This document shows positions 6,337-12,148 of a DNA stretch of 12,148 nucleotides, piece by piece (positions within the stretch are counted from its first letter, which is position 1; each line of letters starts with the position of its first letter). Position numbers and translations under genes: made by a program. The notes under the pieces were generated by a model that ran no database searches, was not told the origin of the DNA, and saw only the letters and a list, made by a program, of their open reading frames with translations. This stretch comes from Desulfobacula sp. (lineage in GTDB: Bacteria; Desulfobacterota; Desulfobacteria; Desulfobacterales; Desulfobacteraceae): NCBI GenBank assembly GCA_027858355.1, contig JAQICW010000390.1, positions 1 through 12,148 of the forward strand, in the 5' to 3' direction.

Positions 6337-7425
6337 ATGAAAATGGGAAAAAAAGGCACTATTTTTTTGAAACACATTGAAAAAGCCGATACGATTCGTT
6401 TAACACAGACAGTAAAAGCCTCAGGGTGAGCTGCTAAACTGGATCCAGGGACGCTGGATCGAATTGTAAGGGGGCTTGAGATTAAACCTCACCCCAACCT
6501 GATCGTGGGTATAGATTCTCCGGATGACGCCGGAGTTTATAAGCTGAATTCAGAAACAGCACTTATCCAGACCCTTGATTTTTTGACACCAATAACAGAT
6601 TCGCCATATGAATTCGGACATATTGCGGCGGCCAATTCCTTAAGCGATGTATATGCCATGGGAGGAGAGCCCATTACTGTAATGAATATTGTTTGTTTTC
6701 CAAGCAATGATCTGTCCGAGGATATTCTTGCTGAAACCTTGAAAGGAGGGCAAGATAAAATTAATGAGTCTGGTGCTGTTCTGGTGGGCGGTCACTCCGT
6801 GGATGACCAGGAATTTAAATATGGGCTTTCCGTTACAGGGATTGTGCATCCGGATAAGGTTAAGACCAATGCTGCGGCTGCCACAGGGGATGCCATTATT
6901 TTAACAAAGCCTGTGGGAACTGGAATCATGTCAACTGCCATAAAAGCAAAACTGGCTACGCCCGAAAATATAAAAGAATCTGTTGCTGTAATGTCATTGT
7001 TGAACAAGGCTGCAGCAGAGGTGATGTCACAATTTAATGTCAATGCCTGCACAGATGTTACCGGGTTCGGACTGGCCGGGCATTTGCTGGAAATGGCAAA
7101 AGGGTCAAAAAAAACTATTACGCTTTTTACCCGGGAAGTTCCCATGTTAAACAATGTCCTGGATTTTGCGCGCATGGGCATGGTTCCGGCCGGGGCTCAT
7201 AAAAACCGCAAGTTTTTTGAAGAATTAACCCATATTGATGAAGCAGTTGACAGGGCAATGGTTGATCTGATGTTCGATCCCCAGACATCTGGTGGATTGC
7301 TCATAAGCCTGAATAAAAAAGATGCCGGAACCTGTGTGGAAAAAATGAAAATAAAAGGCATAAATGCCTGGATAGTAGGTGAAATTACCGGTGAAAGTGA
7401 TAAGGGATTTTTAAGGTTAATTTAA
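6337..7425 (+). CDS. selD: Selenide, water dikinase SelD, selenocysteine-containing (UGA recoded)
   Basis: SelD makes selenophosphate from selenide and ATP, the selenium donor for selenocysteine and selenouridine. From ATG 6337 the frame reads IRLTQTVKASG, a UGA at 6427-6429, then AAKLDPGTL. The UGA occupies the catalytic Cys position (E. coli C17, with the conserved Lys three residues later), so it is read as Sec31 in a protein of 362 residues. Downstream motifs are intact: IDSPDDAGVY, LVGGHSVDDQEFKYG, DVTGFGLAGHLLEMA and FDPQTSGGLL. AAGGA (6329-6333) lies 3 nt before ATG 6337 and 9 nt before ATG 6343, so the second ATG (Sec29) is an equal candidate. Standard translation would wrongly begin at GTG 6505 and lose the active site. 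The gene sits 8 nt behind pgeF. Selenoprotein SelD is known in several bacteria; its synthesis depends on its own product. Confidence 0.94.
6427..6460 (+). promoter_or_regulatory. Sec UGA codon and bacterial SECIS hairpin of selD
   Basis: After the UGA (6427-6429), GATCCAG (6442-6448) pairs perfectly with CTGGATC (6454-6460) around a GGACG loop (6449-6453). The loop begins 19 nt after the UGA, close to the distance of the SelB-bound apical loop in known bacterial SECIS elements such as E. coli fdhF, and the loop starts with GG as in that element. The hairpin lies inside the coding sequence and would recruit SelB with Sec-tRNA. No selB, selA or tRNA-Sec gene is in this window. Confidence 0.85.
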
Positions 7426-7520
7426 TGTTTTTCACATTGACTTGAAATTCAGCATGTGTTATTTGCTTCCAAGGTAAATTGATCTGTAAGGCCAGATTAA
7501 ATGGCATAAAAAGGCAGAAG

Positions 7521-7739
7521 ATGAAAAAAGAAACGGGCAAAAACATCAGAGAACTTGGATATTTTGCCAGCCTTGGGATGTCAGTGGCCCTGGCCATTTT
7601 TATTGGTTTTGGAATTGGGCTCTGGCTGGATAAGAAATTTGATACGGAACCTGTCCTCTTGCTTGTTGGATTGGCATTCGGCATTGCAGCCGGATTCAGC
7701 AACATCTACAGAGCAGGGCAAAAGGGGAAAAAGTTTTAA
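7521..7739 (+). CDS. atpZ: AtpZ/AtpI family protein (ATP synthase accessory)
   Basis: This small protein of 72 residues has two membrane helices (about residues 13-33 and 43-62), split by a short charged loop (LDKKFDTEP). It fits the AtpZ/AtpI family found at the head of Fo gene clusters, implicated in assembly of the c-ring or in Mg2+/cation handling for the synthase. ATG 7521 is preceded by AAGGCAG; an upstream in-frame TTG (7479) has no ribosome site. The stop codon shares one base with the start of atpI (TAATG at 7737-7741), a sign of translational coupling. Confidence 0.8.
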   Translation: MKKETGKNIRELGYFASLGMSVALAIFIGFGIGLWLDKKFDTEPVLLLVGLAFGIAAGFSNIYRAGQKGKKF

Positions 7740-8140
7740 TGCAGGACCTGGAAAAGATAGTTGATTTTATAACAAGGTCTAACTGGCTGATTCTTTTGGT
7801 GGGAGGAATGATCGGCCTGATGATGACCCCGGTAAAATTTGCCATGGGTATCATTTTAGGCGGTTTGATTGTTGCTATTAATTTCCATCTTTTGAAGCGG
7901 ACATTAAAAAAAATGTTTCATCCTGATACTGTATCAGAAAAAGGACGGTCTATTGTTGGCAATGTCCTGGTTAAATATTATATTCGATTTGCCATAAGCG
8001 GGGTGTTGATCTTCCTGCTGATATCGAAACATATCGTTCATCCGGTAGGCCTTTTGGCAGGCCTTTCAGTAGTTGTTGCAAGTGTATTTTTGGCTACGGC
8101 ACTTGAATTAAAAAAAATATTCTTCAAGGAGGCAGTATAA
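7739..8140 (+). CDS. atpI: ATP synthase subunit I
   Basis: This 133-residue protein has four predicted membrane helices (about 15-31, 32-50, 80-98 and 103-123). The layout and position directly before atpB match the ATP-synthase I (UncI-like) family. These proteins help assemble the c-ring but are not part of the finished enzyme. The ATG overlaps the atpZ stop by one base. An AAGGAGG just before the end (8126-8132) serves atpB. Sequence conservation is low in this family, so the call rests mainly on topology and context. Confidence 0.75.
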   Translation: MQDLEKIVDFITRSNWLILLVGGMIGLMMTPVKFAMGIILGGLIVAINFHLLKRTLKKMFHPDTVSEKGRSIVGNVLVKYYIRFAISGVLIFLLISKHIVHPVGLLAGLSVVVASVFLATALELKKIFFKEAV

Positions 8141-8141
8141 A

Positions 8142-8831
8142 GTGGAACATCCATATTTGTTTATGACGTCATTGTTCAAAATATTTGGAATGGAAAAATG
8201 GGCTGCGACTCATCCGCATGTTACATATATGTGGCTGGCCATGGTCGTTTTGATTTTTTTAGGTTGGCTTGCAGGAAAGAGTATTACCATGGTGCCCAAA
8301 ACTGCACAGAATGTATTTGAAGTTGTGATATCCGGTCTTGAAGAATTTATGGTCGGTATCACGGGAGAAGAGGGCAGAAAATCTTTTCCATTGTTATTGA
8401 CCATTTTTCTATTTGTATTATTGGGCAACCTGTTTGGCCTGGTTCCCGGTTTTTATCCGCCAACGGCCCAAATCAACACAACAGTGGCGCTGGCCATTAT
8501 TGCAGTAACATGGAGTCATGTGATTGGTATTAAAATGCATGGGTTTAAATACATCAAACACTTTTTGGGACCCGTACCTGCCTTAATGCCCTTGTTTCTA
8601 ATTATAGAAATCATCGGGCATATGGCACGCGTTTTGTCCCTGACCCTGCGTCTTTTTGGAAACATGATGGGTCATGAGCTTGTGGTGGGGATTCTGCTCA
8701 TGCTGGCCGGCCCGTTTTTAGTACCGCTTCCGATTATGGCAATGGGTATATTGGTGGCACTGATTCAGGCAATTGTGTTTTTCCTGCTGCCCACCATGTA
8801 TATTGCAGGGGCAATAGAAGAAGCACATTAA
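8142..8831 (+). CDS. atpB: F-type ATP synthase subunit a (Fo)
   Basis: This is the membrane stator subunit that forms the ion half-channels against the c-ring. It has 229 residues and about five to six helices. The essential arginine is R170 in SLTLRLFGNMMGHE, and Q209 in ALIQAIVFFLLP corresponds to the conserved glutamine of the last helix. NLFGLVPGFYPPTAQINTT is the typical earlier motif, with Gln where many a-subunits have Asp. The start is GTG 8142, 9 nt after AAGGAGG (8126-8132), and one base after the atpI stop. The b subunit and F1 genes do not follow atpE, so they must be elsewhere, as known for Geobacter-type genomes. Confidence 0.95.
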   Translation: MEHPYLFMTSLFKIFGMEKWAATHPHVTYMWLAMVVLIFLGWLAGKSITMVPKTAQNVFEVVISGLEEFMVGITGEEGRKSFPLLLTIFLFVLLGNLFGLVPGFYPPTAQINTTVALAIIAVTWSHVIGIKMHGFKYIKHFLGPVPALMPLFLIIEIIGHMARVLSLTLRLFGNMMGHELVVGILLMLAGPFLVPLPIMAMGILVALIQAIVFFLLPTMYIAGAIEEAH

Positions 8832-8832
8832 T

Positions 8833-8890
8833 AGGCAATAGCCTGCACGTAAGGAGTTTTACGGGATTTGGAAGAAGCCCCGTTATTTTT
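8833..8890 (+). promoter_or_regulatory. Candidate intercistronic hairpins between atpB and atpE
   Basis: The 94-nt gap contains GGC-AATA-GCC (8834-8843), CGTAA/TTACG (8848-8852 with 8859-8863) and ACGGG/CCCGT (8861-8865 with 8879-8883), the last followed by TATTTTTATA. The second and third stems share bases 8861-8863, so they would be mutually exclusive. This could tune expression of the high-copy c subunit, by partial termination or mRNA processing. The stems are short; this is tentative. Confidence 0.25.
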
Positions 8891-8925
8891 ATATTAATTT
8901 ATTAAATTGTAATAAGGAGTAAAAC

Positions 8926-9189
8926 ATGGAATTTCTAGTTGGTAGTGTATGGGCAGCAGGTCTTGCCATCGGTATTGCAGCTTTTGGTTGCGGCATTGGT
9001 CAGGGGTTGGGTTTGAACGGCGCAATGGCCGGTATTTCAAGAAACCCTGAAGCAGCCGGTAAAATCCAGGTGAACATGCTGATTGGTTTGGCATTGATTG
9101 AGTCTCTTTGTATTTATGCACTTGTTGTTGCAATGATTCTTCTTTTTGTTCATCCGGCTATCGCTCCTGCTGTTAAAGCACTAGGTTAA
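8926..9189 (+). CDS. atpE: F-type ATP synthase subunit c (Fo)
   Basis: This is the c-ring proteolipid, 87 residues, a two-helix hairpin. The polar loop is SRNPEAAGK (residues 38-46). The ion-carrying carboxylate is E59 in [18 protein letters not shown]26 in the first helix (GIGQGLG) and S60 next to E59 are the ligand pair seen in Na+-binding c-rings, although the Thr after the Ser in Ilyobacter and Propionigenium is Leu here; Na+ coupling is possible but unproven. AAGGAGT (8914-8920) gives a strong ribosome site 5 nt before ATG 8926, as expected for a highly made subunit. It is the last gene before a strong terminator. Confidence 0.96.
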   Translation: MEFLVGSVWAAGLAIGIAAFGCGIGQGLGLNGAMAGISRNPEAAGKIQVNMLIGLALIESLCIYALVVAMILLFVHPAIAPAVKALG

Positions 9190-9224
9190 GCCATACTGCT
9201 TAAATTAGACGGATATTTGTAATA

Positions 9225-9269
9225 ATAAAAGGGTGTAAAACATTTTGTTTTACACCCTTTTATTTTTTT
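9225..9269 (+). terminator. Strong rho-independent terminator after atpE, possibly bidirectional
   Basis: Positions 9225-9241 (with AAAAGGGTGTAAAAC) pair perfectly with 9247-9263 around an ATTTT loop. A run of seven T (9263-9269) follows. On the minus strand the same stem is followed by TTTTATTATT, so it may also end transcripts of the convergent ACT gene at 9320. It is the strongest hairpin in the window. Confidence 0.9.
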
Positions 9270-9319
9270 GAGTGATCCTAATCAAATCTGGCTCAAATCT
9301 GCCAATTTTAAAAATTGAT

Positions 9320-9751
9320 TTATAAATTATGGAGTTCCTGGCTGCTGAAGACTTTAATATTTTTTTGGGCAAGAATTTTTAATGCCTTATCATGATCATC
9401 AAACCTAAAAATCATGATGGCGGTTTTGCCTCTTGGATTTGCAAATGCATACATGTATTCCAGATTGACTTCATTTTCGACAAAAGGGTCTAAAATTTTA
9501 TTTAACCCACCTGGCTCATCCTGCACTTCAACAGCCAGAACATGGGTTTTCCCCACTTTAAACCCCTCTTTTTGTAATGCTTTTTCTGCTGCTTCATTGT
9601 TATCCACAATTAAGCGAAATACACCAAAATCAGTGGTGTCAGCAAGAGACAATGCTCTTATATTGACATTGGCATCCCTTAATATAGCAGTAACTTCTGC
9701 AAGCCTTCCTTCCTTGTTTTCAATAAATATGGATATTTGTTCAATAAACAT
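9320..9751 (-). CDS. Tandem ACT-domain protein
   Basis: This 143-residue protein consists of two ACT domains and little else. The first covers about residues 1-68 (FIENKEGRLAEVTAILRDANVNIRALS) and the second about 69-143 (VQDEPGGLNKILDPFVENEVNLEYMYA). The EGRL and PGGL turns are where ACT domains bind small ligands such as amino acids, so it is probably a cytosolic sensor protein. Related proteins in anaerobic Deltaproteobacteria are often encoded near aryl- or acyl-CoA ligase genes; here the upstream partner is a crotonase, separated by 18 nt. AAAAGGAG (complement of 9760-9767) precedes ATG 9751. It is the last gene of the minus-strand set. The ligand is unknown. Confidence 0.85.
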   Translation of the reverse strand: MFIEQISIFIENKEGRLAEVTAILRDANVNIRALSLADTTDFGVFRLIVDNNEAAEKALQKEGFKVGKTHVLAVEVQDEPGGLNKILDPFVENEVNLEYMYAFANPRGKTAIMIFRFDDHDKALKILAQKNIKVFSSQELHNL

Positions 9752-9769
9752 GGTGGCAACTCCTTTTAT

Positions 9770-10558
9770 CTAATACCGTTCTCCTTTGAACATAGCCTTT
9801 CTTTTTTCAAGAAAGGCATGGGTTCCTTCTTTTGCATCTTCACTTGCCATAGTAAGTCCAAACACATTGTTTTCAATTATGCATCCCGTTTCAAGATCAG
9901 AATTCAGGCCGGTTTGAATGACTTCCTTTGCAGATCTTAAGGCGACCTTTCCTTTAGTGGCAATGAGGTTGGCAGTTTTCAAGACTTCATCCATTAGGTT
10001 TTCCGGATCGCATATTTTATTGATAATGCCATATTCCAGGGCTTTTTGTGCATTAATATTTTTACCGGTAAAAATCATTTCTTTTGCACGGTTTGAGCCT
10101 ATTCGTCTTGCCAGTCTCTGTGTTCCGCCAAATCCTGGAATCAATCCCAGGTTGATTTCGGGCAGGCCAAAAAGTGCTTTATCAGATGCATAAATGAAAT
10201 CACAGCCAAGAGCTGCTTCTAACCCTCCCCCCAGGGCAAATCCATTTACAGCTGCAATGGCCGGGATGGGAAGATCCTCAATCTTTGAAAAAACCTTTTG
10301 CCCTTTTCTTGAAAAACTTTTCCCTTCAAGGGGGTTCATTTTTACAAGTTCTGCAATATCCGCTCCTGCAACAAAGGCTTTATCCCCTGTGCCGGTCAGG
10401 ATGAGAACTCTTATATCTGTATTGTTTCTTACCTGATTCAGGGCAATATCCAATTCATCAAAAAGAGCATTATTGAGCGCATTTAAAGCTTTGGGCCTGT
10501 TAAAAAATATGGTTGCAACAGGGGTGTCAACTTTAAGAATAATGTTTTCAAAAGGCAT
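9770..10558 (-). CDS. Enoyl-CoA hydratase / crotonase family protein
   Basis: This 262-residue crotonase-fold enzyme probably hydrates a short-chain 2-enoyl-CoA (crotonyl-CoA to 3-hydroxybutyryl-CoA) in beta-oxidation or butyrate-type metabolism. The oxyanion-hole segments FVAGADI (residues 62-68) and AVNGFALGGGLE (103-114) are present. The two catalytic glutamates are E114 and E134 (GLPEINLGLIPGFGGTQRL), 20 residues apart, matching E144 and E164 of the rat hydratase. The C-terminal SEDAKEGTHAFLEKRKAMFKG is standard. ATG 10558 has AAAGGA upstream. It lies 20 nt after the amidase stop and 18 nt before the ACT gene. Other crotonase activities share these residues, so the exact substrate is open. 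Confidence 0.88.
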   Translation of the reverse strand: MPFENIILKVDTPVATIFFNRPKALNALNNALFDELDIALNQVRNNTDIRVLILTGTGDKAFVAGADIAELVKMNPLEGKSFSRKGQKVFSKIEDLPIPAIAAVNGFALGGGLEAALGCDFIYASDKALFGLPEINLGLIPGFGGTQRLARRIGSNRAKEMIFTGKNINAQKALEYGIINKICDPENLMDEVLKTANLIATKGKVALRSAKEVIQTGLNSDLETGCIIENNVFGLTMASEDAKEGTHAFLEKRKAMFKGERY

Positions 10559-10578
10559 GATGTTTTCCTTTGCTTAGA

Positions 10579-11963
10579 TTATAATTGTTTGGGATTTGTA
10601 GCGTTTATATATTTTTCGATTCCATCCGTGATGCTATTGCTGATCGCTGTCTGGTAGGAATCACTCATGAGTCGCTTGCATTCGGTTTTGTTACTGATAA
10701 ATGATGTTTCAATAAGGATAGACGGCATCCTGGCTCCCAGCAGAACATAAAACGGGGCTTGTTTGACACCTAAATTATTAATTCCTGAATATTTTTTTCT
10801 CATTCCCTTTACAAAAGAGTTTTGCACAACACTGGCAAGCCGTGTGGATTCTTCAATCTTTGCATGCTTCATTAAATCACTTAAAATAAATTCCAGATCT
10901 GAGATGTTTTTTTCAGATGTTGCATTTTCCCTTGCTGCCACGGTAATGGACTGGTCATCCGTGGCAAGGTTCAAGATATAGGTTTCAATGCCTCTGAGTT
11001 TTCTGCTTTTGGCTGCATTGACATGAAGGGATATAAACAGATCTGCTCTCTTTGTATTGGCAATTGCCGTCCTTTCTTCAAGAGCCAGCTTTTTGTCTGT
11101 TGTTCTTGTCAGCAGTACAGTACATTTTAATCGCTCCCTGAGAGTTACAGCCAGTTTTTTGGCAATTTTCAGAACAATATCTTTTTCCCAGACATTTTTA
11201 TAATATCCAGGTGCTCCAGGATCAGAGCCGCCATGTCCTGGATCAATGACTATTGTTCTGACACCAAGTGCTAATTGCCGTGCAATATCAGATGATTTTA
11301 AATTATCTGTTGTTAGCCGGGATATTTTTTCAGGTTTTTCCGGATCTGCAATTTCAGGAGCAGAAGAAGGAACAGGTACTCCATTAGATCCTTTTCCCCA
11401 GATATCAAGGACAATCCTGAAGGGATCCTTTAAAGAAAATATTTTATAATTTTCAAATGATTTGATATCCACCACAACCCGTACAGTATGAGGAAGGTAT
11501 TGCCCGGCCCGGGCCTGGTTTAAAAGGTTGTCATTGATCTGGGTATGTTCGGCAACCCCTTTTCCAAGCTTTGTATTTTCAATATCAATATAGAGTCGTT
11601 GAAAAGGTTTATTAATATTTGGATCTTTTTTCAGGCGTCTGTGGGAATACTTTCTTTCGCTTTCGGCATCGACAACAATTCTGGTGTATTCTGGATTGGA
11701 CCAGAATCGAAGATCTGTAACCATGATATCACGGAAAGACTTATTTTCAGTGGGGGCAGGTTCTATACCCACAGGTTTTTGATATGCATCATTAACGGTT
11801 TTTACTTCTTTTTCAATAGGGGCTTTACTGTTTTGAATAAATTTTCTGATAAGGATATCATTTTTAGTCAATCTTTTCTTTGATTGGATGTGATGAATTT
11901 TTTTAGTAGAAAAAGTCGGGTGCACGGTTATGGACTTGAGCAAAGTTTTACTCCGGCCGGCAT
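10579..11963 (-). CDS. N-acetylmuramoyl-L-alanine amidase with AMIN domain, 5' end interrupted by a fold-back join
   Basis: This is a zinc amidase that cuts the bond between MurNAc and L-Ala in peptidoglycan, acting in the periplasm (AmiC-type). Counting from an in-frame TTG at 11943 (454 residues), an AMIN targeting domain spans about 74-183, a Pro/Ser linker 185-205, and an Amidase_3 domain 229-447. Zinc ligands H237 (DPGHGGSDPG), E253 (NVWEKD), H307 (SLHVNA) and catalytic E412 (LIETSFISN) are intact. The TTG is not a credible start: it has no ribosome site and the same reading continues upstream. Collinear coding runs to 11963, after which the contig switches strand. The missing upstream part is readable at 11962-12081 on the plus strand (40 residues). 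The signal peptide lies outside the window. Gap to the crotonase gene is 20 nt. Confidence 0.87.
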
Positions 11964-12148
11964 GTATAAAGCAGCCCAGCTTTATACAAGTCTATCCAAA
12001 TGGTCAGGCAAGCAGATCCACGAACACCAGGCAGCTGATCTTCTTGCAAGACTCCAGAATAAATATCCAAAAAGCGCCTATGCCGGCCGGAGTAAAACTT
12101 TGCTCAAGTCCATAACCGTGCACCCGACTTTTTCTACTAAAAAAATTC
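11895..12148. repeat. Perfect 69-bp inverted repeat at the right end of the window
   Basis: Positions 11895-11963 are the exact reverse complement of 12080-12148, which end at the window edge; 116 nt lie between. A second, 10-bp palindrome (TGTATAAAGC, 11963-11972, and GCTTTATACA, 11979-11988) sits exactly at the inner edge of the left arm. Both arms encode the same piece of the amidase. The pattern is that of a fold-back chimera from amplification or assembly more than of a transposon end. Confidence 0.9.
11962..12148 (+). other. Inverted copy carrying upstream coding sequence of the amidase
   Basis: Read on the plus strand from 11962, this frame is open to the window edge. It begins MYKAAQLYTSLSKWSGKQ, continues through LLARLQNKYPKSAYAGRSKT, and runs into SITVHPTFSTKKI, which is the same protein stretch encoded on the minus strand at 11895-11943 in the same codon frame. 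Joined to the minus-strand gene it yields at least 500 residues. The alternating helical, TPR-like character (YKAAQLY, NKYPKSAYA) fits the N-terminal regions of Deltaproteobacterial amidases of this type. The ATG at the breakpoint is probably an internal Met, not the start. Confidence 0.75.

Noticed and set aside
6505..7425. GTG-started short form of SelD
   Set aside because: The start lies inside the conserved sequence (VGIDSPDD), there is no ribosome site, and the upstream region across the UGA is clearly SelD.
11930..12115. A 61-codon plus-strand open frame over the right-end inverted repeat
   Set aside because: It is in a different frame from the amidase-derived coding and is explained as a by-product of the fold-back join.
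11895..12148. Terminal inverted repeats of an insertion sequence or MITE
   Set aside because: Both arms and the centre encode the amidase in a consistent frame, with no transposase and no target duplication visible.

Overview
This window looks like a contig from an AT-rich, anaerobic member of the Desulfobacterota, probably Desulfobacteraceae-like. That placement is an inference from gene content; no marker gene is present. The pointers are a complete DctPQM TRAP transporter, a SelD that is itself a selenoprotein, an Fo-only ATP synthase cluster (atpZ-atpI-atpB-atpE) without the b and F1 genes, and an AMIN-domain amidase followed by a crotonase and a tandem-ACT protein.

Layout. Positions 1-182 (minus) hold an internal piece of an AMP-forming acyl-CoA ligase that is cut by the left edge and by an in-frame stop. 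Positions 365-3360 (plus) hold dctP, dctQ and dctM, preceded by a strong 39-nt hairpin. A minus-strand terminator (3391-3438) follows, then a minus-strand orphan response regulator (3518-4075). After a 264-nt AT-rich divergent promoter region comes a plus-strand iron-sulfur flavoprotein-like gene (4340-4978). Positions 5083-7425 (plus) form a tight set: rfaE2-type heptose-phosphate nucleotidyltransferase, pgeF and selD. selD contains an in-frame UGA at 6427-6429 followed by a perfect 7-bp stem with a GGACG loop, so the functional gene starts about 170 nt upstream of the open frame that follows the UGA. Positions 7521-9189 (plus) hold atpZ, atpI, atpB and atpE, closed by a strong terminator at 9225-9269. 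From the right, an apparent minus-strand operon runs amidase, crotonase, ACT protein (11963 down to 9320) with gaps of about 20 nt.

The right end is anomalous. Positions 11895-11963 and 12080-12148 are a perfect 69-bp inverted repeat. The DNA between and including the right arm reads in the plus direction as the missing upstream coding sequence of the amidase, in the same frame. The simplest explanation is a fold-back chimera (amplification or assembly), not a biological repeat. The amidase N-terminus can be partly rebuilt from it.

I see no CRISPR array, rRNA, tRNA or intact mobile element, and no clear new defence or mobile system. The most informative items are the recoded selD with its SECIS, the fold-back end, a membrane-anchored TRAP binding protein with a charged Pro/Glu/Lys linker, and a c-subunit with a Gln/Glu-Ser ion-site pattern.
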